From: Mytilus californianus
Taxonomy: Eukaryota; Mollusca; Bivalvia; Mytilida; Mytilidae
Direction of reading: 5' to 3'
NCBI RefSeq assembly: GCF_021869535.1
Contig: NW_026262679.1
Span: 83,325,143 to 83,389,142, forward strand
Length of the DNA: 64,000 bases
Part shown: positions 34,901-44,927 of the stretch, piece by piece
How positions within the stretch are numbered: the stretch's first letter is position 1
Layout: every line of letters starts with the position of its first letter
Translations under genes and position numbers: made by a program
Notes under the pieces: generated by a model
The model's input: only the letters and a program-made list of their open reading frames with translations
What the model was told of the DNA's origin: nothing
Database searches by the model: none

Positions 34901-37867
34901 ATGTGTGTTCTCGTGTACATGTGATACAGTACTTTTTGTCCGAAATTTTACCTTTTTGTTTGATTTCTATTTTGTTCGATAATGTTGCTTAATGTCCGAT
35001 AAATATCTGTTTCTAAAAGCCCCAGTTATATAGACGTTACGACCGCGATACGACATCTCTATGACCGCAAAAATTTACGATCACAATGATCTCTACTACG
35101 TCTCCACTTCATTTGGTTTGAAGAAAATAGTACATTTTAAAACACACCATGGTATAAATAATACTTAACCTATGGTCAGCTGGAAAAAATATCTGTCGTG
35201 GTTAAAAACAATAACAATATTTGAAAGTGAGACTGCGAAACATCTATATATAGTTAAACCCATCTTATTTCAAAATCGTTGACGGTCGAGAGCAACAGTG
35301 ACCTAATTCTTTGGCCTTTTGACTCCGAAATCAATATGCTTCTTTCCCTTCCATATATATTCGTAAAGCAAAATATTACAATGATCACTTCAACTTCAAG
35401 GTAATTTTTTGTATAATACGGAAGAACAAAGTCACTTGCAAAAACTGGAAAACACTTATATCATATTAGCTGAACCAACAAACGGATACTGACTCGTTCC
35501 TTGACATTTTTAAGACGCAGAAGAAGGAAAAATAAATTCAATTAACAGGAAAGTTTAAAGTACATATATGAAACAATTTCCGGGATATAATTTGAAGTCA
35601 TTTCTACATTTCTTGTATAGAAATGGACCACGGCAAACAGCTGTGACCGATAATAAGTTAACAGTTTTGTCAAGAATTGATCCGAAATTTCTGTTTAAAC
35701 AGATCGGAGTATTTGAGCTTCTGTGAAAGCATAGAGACATGGTAATCTGCTCGTGCGCTGGAAAGAGTTGATGTTTCCCAAATTTCACGAATTAATGCAT
35801 ATTTCTTTCTTAAAAATGTTCACGTAATTTCTTGTTTTCGCTTTATTTTTTGTACTCCTAAAGCTTGTCTGTATTCCAACTTTCAATTTATTGCAATGGC
35901 AATGTCCAAAATAGTAGTATGGGTTGTTAAAGAGTTATTTTCACACGACGTGTTTGCTTTTGCTGCTCAATCAATATAAATTAGCGATTTTCTATGTAAA
36001 ACCGGAAGAACAGATCACCTATTACTTAATTATGATTTTAAAGGGGCAACAAATTTAATAACACGAATGACAATCACAATGTATTGTACAGTAAAAAAAG
36101 GGTTTGAAATTTTATTAATATGCATATTAACAACGTAACTATATAAAAATAAGGACATGTGGTATGATTGCCGATGAGACAACCATCCGACACAAGTTCA
36201 AAAGAAGTGATATGCTGCAAAACTATAGTAAGGACACTTCTTCGAATTCTTGTTAATGTAGTACTTTTATCCAACCGACCATACTTGTATTCGTAAACCA
36301 AAATATTACAATATTCTCAATTTCCTCATAGGGACAGGGTCATGATATTTCTGAGATACCAGATGGGCGGTATATATCGATTGCTTTAATATACTCGAAA
36401 TAATGATAGATTGATATAAACTTGCTTGCTTTGAGTCCAGTGGCAAATTATCAAGCGTATTTTGAGACCAGAACAATTTAATAATTCATATATATGTAGG
36501 TCTGCTAAGTAGGCCAACTGGAGTGAAGGGCCGATAAGTTGGACTGCCACTGGAAAATGAAGGCAAGTTAGTTATATATAGGAGCAGAACTTTTGTCTTG
36601 CAGCCGGGCACCCAAAAAGGATCCCTCAGAAGGATGTTGCAAAGGTTCTTTAATGTGCAGTGAGTACGGAACTCGCCTTTATAAACGAGGAATCAGATTT
36701 AACGTTCTCGTTCTGACAGGACGTGGCTGCGAATTTATACATCCCGGACAGCCAAACGGATGTCGCATTTTAACGAAGAGTTTTACTGTCGGACGCGAGA
36801 AGTCCAGGGAAGACTTTGTTTCTATACCAAAGAAAACCCTTGGGGGACAAAATACAGCTACCGCATTAACACCGATTCTATGAAAAAAAATTGATTAAGC
36901 AATGTCGGACTAATGGGGTGTCGGATAAATGGGGATGTCGGACTTATTAGGCGTTGGATGTTGTGCGAAATATCGGGCGACCCCCAAAAAGTAAAGTTTC
37001 GGACAAAAAGCTAAATTTTCGGACATCATGAAAGCAAATCGGACAATAAGCGACTGTGCCGAACAAAAAGCAAAAGTTGCCGCCAAAAGCAAATTTATTC
37101 AGACAAAAAGCAACGTAGGACAAAAAGCACTGTACATATCATAAACATGTTTTACCTGGTTCAATGTCAGAAGCTCCAATTTTCTGTCTCACTTTATTGA
37201 CAACAGATGTCATTTCATTTCCATTTAAGAATTTGTAAAATTCAGTTAAAGTTTCTTTGTTTTGGTCAACATCTCTTATGTATTTACCACAATAGTCGTA
37301 ATACCTCAGTAATCTATCGTCAGTAGATGTTGTTATTGAATTTTTACCGATTACATTCTCCAAACCCAGACAAAACTTGCTTTTGCTTTGCTTTGTCCTA
37401 GCTTTCGACGTCGTTTCAAACATAAACTTCCCAGCATTTTTACGTACATTGTTTCTAAATCGTTTGCCGAATCTCTCCCCGAGTTGAAGCATTTCTTCAT
37501 CTCCAACGGCAGACTGTTGATACTGTTTGCTTTTTGGAAATGGGGTTCTCCAGTTCCCTATAAAGGGATTTTGTTTAACAACTAATGTATCCTCTCTTAG
37601 AACTGTGGAGATGTTATCCATTTTCTGTATCCATAGTAGAGATGGATATCTGGCACCGTGTCTGAATAAGTAGTGGAAATTTCTAATATGACACGAATGT
37701 CCTCCATACATAAATGATCCATCTCTATTCTCCAGTATAGTTTCATTAATATGTTTTACCCAAAAATGCGGAGTCATAGCATTAAAGATTGGTTTCTTCA
37801 AATTGTCTTGAGGAATCACTTTGGTAATTGAAAATAACATAACTGTCAATAAAATGACACATTCCAT
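28925..37867 (-). CDS. MINPP1: MINPP-like histidine acid phosphatase, copy C (4 exons, 462 aa)
   Basis: Exons are 37867-37156, 34484-34363, 32528-32419 and 29369-28925 (712+122+110+445 nt), phases 1, 0, 2, all GT-AG. The frame is open upstream to an ATG at 37936, but the ATG at 37867 (MECVILLTVMLFSIT) gives a typical signal peptide and is preferred. Motifs are R69-H-G-A-R-Y-P, arginine R157 (ARTKQS) and H328-T-D330-T as proton donor, preceded by QFG as in mammalian MINPP1. Exon 2 encodes ICAFELG and a W-C pair shared by all copies; exon 3 has the GYGFTINW segment. The C terminus ends in a serine-rich stretch and a hydrophobic run (about 18 residues), suggesting a GPI signal or membrane tail. 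This is the largest copy because its introns hold reverse-transcriptase relics and several repeats. The active-site set looks complete, so it is probably an active inositol polyphosphate phosphatase. Confidence 0.92.
30018..30155 (-). repeat. Repeat R1, short copy in intron 3 of copy C
   Basis: Contains TATACGGTATGGG, GTTGAAGGCCGTACGGT and CATACCACATCTCC on the minus strand. Confidence 0.75.
30156..32418. other. Intron 3 of copy C, remaining part
   Basis: No second gene seen. It has a 13-bp perfect stem (AGATCTTTCACTC at 30812-30824 with 30863-30875) and, near 31341-31356 on the minus strand, a GGTTCGATCC motif that equals an RNA polymerase III B box (see findings). Confidence 0.4.
32650..32910 (-). 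repeat. GC-richer repeat R3, minus copy
   Basis: Reverse complement shares with 36600-36860 GGACGTGGCTGCGAA, AGCCAAACGGA and the flanking order, about 70 percent alike. Both GC content and conservation exceed the surroundings. It lies just upstream of exon 3 within intron 2 of copy C. Confidence 0.65.
33312..33617 (+). repeat. Repeat R1 with an internal 108-bp tandem duplication
   Basis: The CAACAATGAACAAAACCC block occurs at 33406 and again at 33514, with both copies ending in a CGTCTCTTTTTTCGTAATTT run. Confidence 0.8.
33620..33840 (-). mobile_element. Reverse-transcriptase relic in intron 2 of copy C
   Basis: The minus strand encodes a 5' part like VGIPMGTN (as MGIHMNTNSTPF), then LLLYCYESLFMAKLSKDPS and YLCLDNIFSLNN, where YLDD has become CLDN. 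Continues the relic at 34050-34300, from which it is separated by an R1 insertion. Confidence 0.7.
33897..34040 (+). repeat. Repeat R1, short copy with doubled start
   Basis: Its first 25 bases (ATAAAAATAAGGAKATGTGG) are present twice, at 33902 and 33931. It interrupts the RT relic of intron 2 of copy C. Confidence 0.75.
34050..34300 (-). mobile_element. Reverse-transcriptase relic, N-terminal part, in intron 2 of copy C
   Basis: The minus strand encodes a YDFPTLYTTLSQNLIK-like block, and nucleotide similarity to 13250-13510 in the same intron of copy A is visible throughout (for example GTGAAAGTGTAGTGTA). Confidence 0.65.
34485..36135. other. Intron 1 of MINPP copy C, proximal part
   Basis: No gene or recognised element seen; AT-rich with chance frames up to 77 codons. 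Confidence 0.4.
36136..36205 (+). repeat. Repeat R1, terminal fragment
   Basis: About 65 bases from ATATAAAAATAAGGACATG to ACAACCATCC and CAAGTTCAAA. Confidence 0.7.
36600..36860 (+). repeat. GC-richer repeat R3, plus copy
   Basis: Inverted partner of 32650-32910. Both lie in introns of copy C, one on each side of exon 2. The 96-codon plus frame across it is not conserved in the other copy. Confidence 0.65.
36900..37130. repeat. Imperfect GGACAAAAAGC short tandem array
   Basis: Runs of GTCGGACTAATGGGG-like units change into TCGGACAAAAAGCAAA-like units, with steps of about 14-25 bases. It ends only about 25 bases from the exon 1 donor of copy C. Confidence 0.7.
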
Positions 37868-38869
37868 TTCTAGAAATGTTGCCAATATTTGCAATTTATA
37901 ATTAAATATTCCAATATCTACACACATGCCGAGCACATATACATGTGTAATGTAAACAATCAGCTGTGCTGTCGGTAGTAACGTTAATTGTTGATTTCAA
38001 TTAATGTACGTAATTTGTGTATCACTAGAAAATTATTGTATAAGTCAGGGATTTTGTTACCACAAATTACATGAAACCTTTGTTTCATAGATTGAAAGAT
38101 TTGGCTTTAAGTTTGGCTGTAATTACAGGAAATTTATTCGTTTTCTCATTGCCAATCTTACTTATTGTTATATAGAAGTATAGTCCAGATAATCATGCCG
38201 ATTGCTGTGGGTATTTTTCGATTTTGACTTTTTTTGATCCCACATTGTCGCAGGAAGGCGTCAAAGCAAAAAATTAAAATAGCCTTCCTAGACGTCATAA
38301 TTATTTGGACTAATAGAAGTACTGCGAGCAAAGTGTAACAGTGGTTTGATTCCGCCAGTTTACTTTATCCGGAGGAAGAAAATCCATTTAACCCATTTAT
38401 TTATGTAAACAATAAACAATAAACAATAAACAATAAACCGGACTAATATAAACAAAACAACGATATCAAGATCGACGCTTTCACACTATTTACATCCAAT
38501 ATTCTCTAGTGAAAAACAGTTACCCAGAATAAATACACGGCGGAATGAAAGTACGCTTACAAAAGCTCACAAACTGGTACCCCAACCCTGATGAACCCTG
38601 ATATAAATGTATGGCAAAATATAAAGATAAAGATAAATTTTATTTCCAATAGAGGACCCATTATAGGCATAGTCAGTACTTTGATTTTTTATATCACACA
38701 ATTGCAATAGACAATACACAAGAAAATAAAAAAAAGAAATACAACTGAAAAAAAAAAACCATGAAATAATAGTTAATAATACATGTAGTCACGTAAACCA
38801 GTATGTTTAGTGTTTATTGACCATGCACCAGAACCAGCATCATATCCATTATAAAAAAAAAAGCTTTTG
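37868..38869. other. Upstream region of MINPP copy C
   Basis: No other gene seen. A short (AATAAAC)4 microsatellite is at 38410-38438. Confidence 0.4.
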
Positions 38870-39140
38870 AGTCAAGTCCTTCCTCGTGGCTGATGCATAT
38901 GAACAAATAGTATTGTTGTTGTTCATATGCAGAAGTCACCAAGGGCAGGTGCTTAAAGGACACTCAAGCCAATACACAGAAATATGAACACTTAAACACT
39001 TTACAAAACAAGCATAAACTAATACTTAATATAATTACTATATTATAGTCCTCCTTGTGGCTAATGCACATAATTAAGATTAATATGTAGTTATCCAAAT
39101 GAAGGAGCCACCAAGGGCAGGCGCTTAAGGGACATAGAAA
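38870..39140. repeat. Two-copy tandem repeat
   Basis: CTCGTGGCTGATGCATATGA and CACCAAGGGCAGGTGCTTAA (38884-38958) recur with changes at 39052-39130 (step about 170). Confidence 0.65.
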
Positions 39141-40129
39141 TATATTGTGTAAAATTTTTGTGTAAAAATATTTGGATTTGGATGCAGCCTCTAGCACAAC
39201 TTGTCGCAATGCTCTGAGATAAAAAAGAGAATACACAAAAAACACAAACAATGGTATGAATTATGAGTATTTTTCATTCTGTTTTATGAAAGCACACATT
39301 TCATACAAGATATCCTTGTTTTCATTACTCATTAACCAAATAAACTGATCTTTAATTGTCAACATATCAAAATTAGCACAATATTTGGCAAACTATAAGA
39401 ATTGCTAGTCAACCCCAAAACAATTTGGATGAACAATCAAAAAAAGAAAGTACACATAAGATGACATATTGTATCGCTAAAATTCTGAGTAAGTTTCAAT
39501 GAATACTAATAAAGGTGAGGAGTTGCAAATACAAAATGTGCCCCCCCCCCTTTTTTTCCCCTGCGATAAAGCACTGGAAAAATCCATGAATTGCAATAAA
39601 ATTTGCACATATAGGTACATTTTAATTTTTTTCTAAGACATCCAAATTTTGAAACTCAAAACGCTTATTTACAAAACTAAGAATGGGTGATTATGACTAA
39701 CTGGTAGAAATATGAACAAAATCAATTCACATTGACAACAAAGAACGTGTCTAACCTGTAAACCATCAACACCATAGAAGATAAAAACCACTATTTATTT
39801 TTACTTGTCAAATAACAAAAAAATACGCACATATCTCTTTTTAAATGACTTTGACATAGATAATCCTATATTTCCAAATATTTTCAATACTGAAAATTAG
39901 TAATCCTTCTAAATCCCTCAAATCTACATCAAGTATATAAGAAAACCAGGTTTCATTTTAAAACAGTCTTTAGAGCTGAGGGAGGGGAACTCTTAGTATA
40001 TACATATTCATATTTTTTTTTTATAATTTTATGATTTGTATTTTTCACAAGATGAATTATCATTGTTCTCTTTTAATTATTTCCAGTTAGTTTATAATGA
40101 ACAACCGAGCATGATGAGAATAACCTTTC
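39141..40129. other. Intergenic stretch
   Basis: No gene seen; includes a C10 run at 39541-39550. Confidence 0.3.
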
Positions 40130-40690
40130 AGTTTTTCTGCCCCCACCTTGACCGTCCGTCCGTCCCATTTTCGTTTCCACACTCTAACTTAAGTTTTCCT
40201 CATCCAAATTTTATGAATCTCATACACAATGCTAAGAACCAAACCTCGCTGACAGAGTTCGAATTTGGGCAGTGAGTCACTTACCGTTTTAAAGTTATGT
40301 TCCTTTATACTTTGCACTCTTAACTTATATAATAAGTTTGCCTCTTGCAAATTTTATAAAACTCACACATAATGCTGAAAACCAAAACTAGCAGACAAGA
40401 GTTCGAATTTTGGCAGTGAGTGACTTACTGTTCTAGAGTTATACCCCTTTATAAATAGCAAAATTGCTGAATTTGCCGTTTCCGCAGTCTTACTTTACTT
40501 TGCCCAATCAAATGTTATGAAACTTAAATACAATGCTTATTACCACCTAACGCCTATCAAGTTTGAATTGAAGTGTCGTCACTTTCAGGGTTCTTGAGTT
40601 ATGTCCCTTTATACATGGGAAAATTGCTGAATATTTGCCATACATTTACAAGCGGGGGCATCTGTATCCCCATGGACACATTCTTCCTTT
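40130..40690 (+). repeat. Repeat with three internal 150-165 bp units
   Basis: Begins CCGTCCGTCCGTCCC, then three diverged units each containing ATGAAACTCAT-like, GAGTTCGAATT and AGTTATGTCCCTTTAT, and ends GCGGGGGCATCTGTATCCCC before GACACATTCTTC. The shorter relative is at 22294-22445. Confidence 0.65.
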
Positions 40691-42254
40691 ATTTTTGAAT
40701 AAAGCACAATTTACACTAAGATGTCATTATTTGTAATTGGATAACCTACATTTATATATAAAACCCTCTCCTCAATTAATAACTGCTAGCCTTTTGCATC
40801 AGCCATAATATCTTGGTGCAAATTATATAAACCCAATCGGGCCAACGCCCTTATGAATGCATCTAATACTTGCATCGTATGTTGTACTTTTGCTTCATTG
40901 ACTCATCACTATTAGCATTTATAATAATTAAAGACAGACGAATGTATTTCTTAAATTGCAGTTCCGATGATTCATTTCCTGAGTGGGTTAAACAAGTCAC
41001 TTCATGCACAATGCAAATTTTGCTATGTATATCATGGACGTTCAAATTTATATTGATGTCCTCAATCTCTCTTCTTGTCCTTGTAAAGCTGAAGACTGGG
41101 AAAACAATACTGCATTATCCCGGCATTTCTTTTCCCTAAGTCTTTGTAAAAAGCGTCGCTAACCGCTCGATCCCGCCCGACGTTACGCCCGTCCGTTTGT
41201 ATGTATACCCGAAAAACCTAGGGTAGAAAACTTTCGTCAAAGGTTTCTTGGCTTCTAAGAAAGGGAATCATTTTATATTTGGTCTTCAGCTTGATAATGT
41301 TGAGTTGTAGGTGTAATCAATTTTAAAATCTGCCGTGCAGCCTCTTCCTGCTTGCCGATAGTTTAAAATTTTACAACGCCTTTTATACAAGGAAAATTTC
41401 ATCAAACTTTTCTTGGCTTCAATGATTTAAGGGAATGACCAATCACGCTTTAAGGGCATCCGATACAGTTTCAAGGGAGTTAACTCTTGGCGCGACGTTA
41501 TGCGTTTGAATTCCCGCAAAACGTCACTTTTTGCGGGACGTAATGCGTGTAATTTTCCGTAATAAGAAACGTAATGTGGATTTTCGATGCTTCAATTTCT
41601 GTTTCTCCCGCATGCTAACTTCTAAACCATTAATATTAGTGCATTTGATTCTAACAGGATAACAGTCTAATAAAATCAGAAGAAATAAAACATATTACTG
41701 TTTCTGTCAGATCTTCAACAAAGTATCGTATAGTGAGCAATCTCAAGACGACTGACCCTTTTTTGATGTTACTAATATAATGCATGTCAATTATCATTTT
41801 TATTATCATTCATCATCTATGATTTGGTCCGAATCCGATTTTCTGACATTTTATTACAGCACAGAAAACCAATGATATTTTAAAACTAATACCGAAAATT
41901 TAGGTACACGAAGAAGTAAATTTCCTAACTGAACAATTTACTAAAATAAATAATGGTATGCCGCAAATATTAAAAATGATACAACAAAGTTCCTATTTCT
42001 TCCACGTTGCACGTATTTTATCTAACAAAAGGCAAAAGTCAACAATATTAACGGCCGAAAAATTTTGACGGAACGTAATAATGGTATACAAATGTCCGGC
42101 GTCTGTCTGTCCGTCTTTAACATAGTACAGCACAAATATCCAAATTTCATTAAACTTAACATAGTTGTTTTTTATGATGGTCAAACGATAAGTATACTTT
42201 TTGGTGAACGTTTTGAGTTACAGGACTTTGTAACTAAAACAGAGGTGTTTTTTT

Positions 42255-42520
42255 CACAGTTCGCGCCGTATCTCAAAAACGAATTATGATTATTGCTTAA
42301 AACTGTACACACTTCTTAGTTATATCAATCTGAAGATCTGTGTACTTTTTGGGGATGATTCAAAATTTTATTTTACAGTTATTGAGTTTATGAAAAAAGA
42401 GGGGGTTTTCACATGTCGCGCCGTATCTCAGAAACTATTTATAATTATTGCATAAAACTTCACATACTTGTTACTTAAATTAATCTAAAGATCTGTATAC
42501 TTTTTCGTGATGATTCTTTA
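42255..42520. repeat. Two-copy 155-bp repeat
   Basis: TCGCGCCGTATCTCA at 42261 and 42416, followed by similar text to GATCTGTRTACTTTTT. Confidence 0.7.
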
Positions 42521-43189
42521 ATTCATTTTTGAGTTCTTGAATTTTTATTGAGCTTCAATTTGATATCATAGAACACATGATGTGATATATAAACTTCCTA
42601 TTGAGAAAGAACAAGGAATGAGTCAGGATATACTTAGCATGAATTCCTGTACAACCCCCGTGTTATTTTAAAAACATTTATTATGGGTTTTTTTCATAAG
42701 ACGATGGGCGTATCATGCGCTCTTAGCGCAGCTGTTTATTTTGTTCTTTATTTTTTTTACAAATATATAAGAGAAATGACGGATTGACATCAAATACAAT
42801 GCAATTTCCAATATAATTAATATTTCCAAATGGCATAACTCTTTTAAAGAACAGTTGATATGCACTGATTTTCGAACGTGTCCATACGATATTAGTTTTA
42901 TAAAAATTTGGCAAGAATTGTACACTTGAAAAATCTATTAACCAGAAGGACATAAAGGACAGACAGAGGAATGGGCGTGTGATATTTTATGTACCCCGCA
43001 ATGCGTCGCGCTGTGGTGAAAAAATATATATAGTTATTTACCAATAAAATTACGCTATGAGAGAAGTACTAGTATTTGGCCATGGATTTTAATCGCAACT
43101 TGCTACCCTCTCCCACTCTCTCCCCTCTTCCCCCTAAAAAAACAGCATTAAAAACTGAAGAGAAAGTATATAATAGTACAAGATTATAA

Positions 43190-43370
43190 AAGTGACGTGC
43201 AGAGGCGTATTCAGGGGGAGGCTCAGGCCCCCCTTTTGAGGAAAAATTTTGGTTGGTTATATAGAGAATCACTGAAGCGTGACGAGAGCGGGCCCCCTCT
43301 TATGCAGTCAGTGGGCCCCTACTTATGAAAATGTCTGGATCCGCCACTGACTTGCTTTGCAATCGTACTT
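43190..43370. mobile_element. MITE with GGCGGATCCAG-type ends
   Basis: The ends GAGGCGTATTCAGGGGGAGG and, inverted, GTGGCGGATCCAGACATTTT form imperfect terminal inverted repeats around a GC-rich core (GGGCCCCC). A scrap of the same end is at 32572-32620. Confidence 0.6.
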
Positions 43371-43593
43371 TAAGTGGGTATAGTGTGGAAAGTTGGGAGA
43401 GGAACAGAAACAAAACCAAAGCTGGGAGTGGGTGGGGGAATAGGTAATATGTCCAGTCCTTTCGCTATTAATTCAATCGTTTTGCCAAATCAAAAATTTC
43501 AAAATTATGGTTTAGTTTCTCTGTCTGGACAAAAGCATCCTTTGGCAAATTGAAGATTCTCCTTTATAAGATTTTGTTTTTGTTTTCTGACAA

Positions 43594-43800
43594 CATAAAA
43601 AAAGAAGATGTGGTGTAATTGCCGATAAGACAACTCTCCACAAGAGACAAACATGACACAGAAATTAACAACTATAGGTCATCGTACGGTCTTCAACAAT
43701 GAGCAAAGCCCATACCGCATCTATTAGTCAACTATAGAAGGCCCCGAAATGACACTGTAAAACAATTCAGACGAGAAAACTAGCGGCCTAATTTATGTAC
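43594..43800 (+). repeat. Repeat R1, medium copy nested in the TTAA element
   Basis: From AAAGAAGATGTGGTGTAATTG to GCGGCCTAATTTATGTAC. Confidence 0.8.
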
Positions 43801-44927
43801 AAAAAAGAAGTTCCGTTTGCAGGAAAAGACCTCATGTAAGTAACCTTTGTGCTGTGATCCAGTGGAGATAATTTTATCAAGTGAACTTTAAAACTATTCA
43901 GAAGCCTATAAATTTTATTCAATTGCAATCATTGACCGTAATAAAAGTTTTATTTTATGGATAAATGTGAAATTCTAAAAAAATGATTAAAACGTGAATA
44001 AAAGGATTTTAAGGAGTATTGTAATGAAACAGCAGCCCACCAAACAAAACAAAACAAAAAACAACATCTAGAGGTCAACATATTGTAAAAAATAATATAC
44101 GAGTGTGTACAGTACATGTACCTGTATGTCAAGTTCTAAATTGCCGAGTCTTTAATTCTAAAAGCCGTAAAATTATCAACAGTCCGTAATAACTTTTCTT
44201 GCGATGTTTCTCACTTAGACCACAAACAGAGACAGGTATTTATGATTCACATGATTTTATTTCCGAAAACAATTTGACCAATTTATAGGTAGCTGTTTAC
44301 AAGCAATATTTATACATCATAAAAATGTCGCCGGTAACTTGCAGAGATAACGTCGAAATTGTCTGCCAGCGACGTCGTGCATTTTAGCGCTAACGTTGAG
44401 GTTCCAAAGGGGGGGACTCAATTTTTAGGATAACTCGCGTTTATCATGGAACTCAGCACGGTGACATATATTTTTTATTTGAGATTTGGAGAAAGCATGA
44501 CAAAATGCAGTTTATGTAGAAAAATGATAAAAATGACATTTTCAGAAACACTTTATTTCCCTATTTTTAGGTTAAAAAAAATACCACTTTGAGCATCTGG
44601 TCCGCAATGTCAAGCAAGGTTTGCATAATTGTATAGTCATTCGTGTAGGGATTTATTTTTTCCTTATTGTGTCTTATCACAGCTTCAAATTGAACCCGAT
44701 CTTAATAATTTACGACGAAGAATATCTGCTCCAAAAATTTTATAACATTGCCTAATTTTTTTACAAAATTGCACAAATCCCCAATTTTCAGCCTCAATTT
44801 TCTCGAAAACAAGCATGGTGACCTATGTTTTATTTTGTGTTTTATTTAATAACTCGCCAAGGCCTACAACATATTTCAAAATTATAAAAATGACATTATA
44901 TCGAGAAACTGTATCGGATGCCCTTAA

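Larger units (their letters stand above)
41454..44923. mobile_element. TTAA-flanked TIR element, 3.47 kb, non-autonomous
   Basis: Both ends are the perfect 19-bp inverted repeat GGGCATCCGATACAGTTTC, and both are directly flanked by TTAA (41450-41453 and 44924-44927). TTAA duplication is the hallmark of piggyBac-type insertion, but no transposase is present. Inside are a 9-bp-stem hairpin (CCCGCAAAA at 41513-41521 with 41529-41537), a two-copy 155-bp repeat (42255-42520), and inserts at 43190-43370 and 43594-43800. Confidence 0.75.

Noticed and set aside
36593-36883. 96-codon plus frame in the GC-rich stretch
   Set aside because: The homologous repeat at 32650-32910 does not keep this frame; similarity is at the nucleotide level.
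41454-44923. A piggyBac transposase gene inside the TTAA element
   Set aside because: Looked for in both strands; no open frame has length or a DDD-type pattern to support it.
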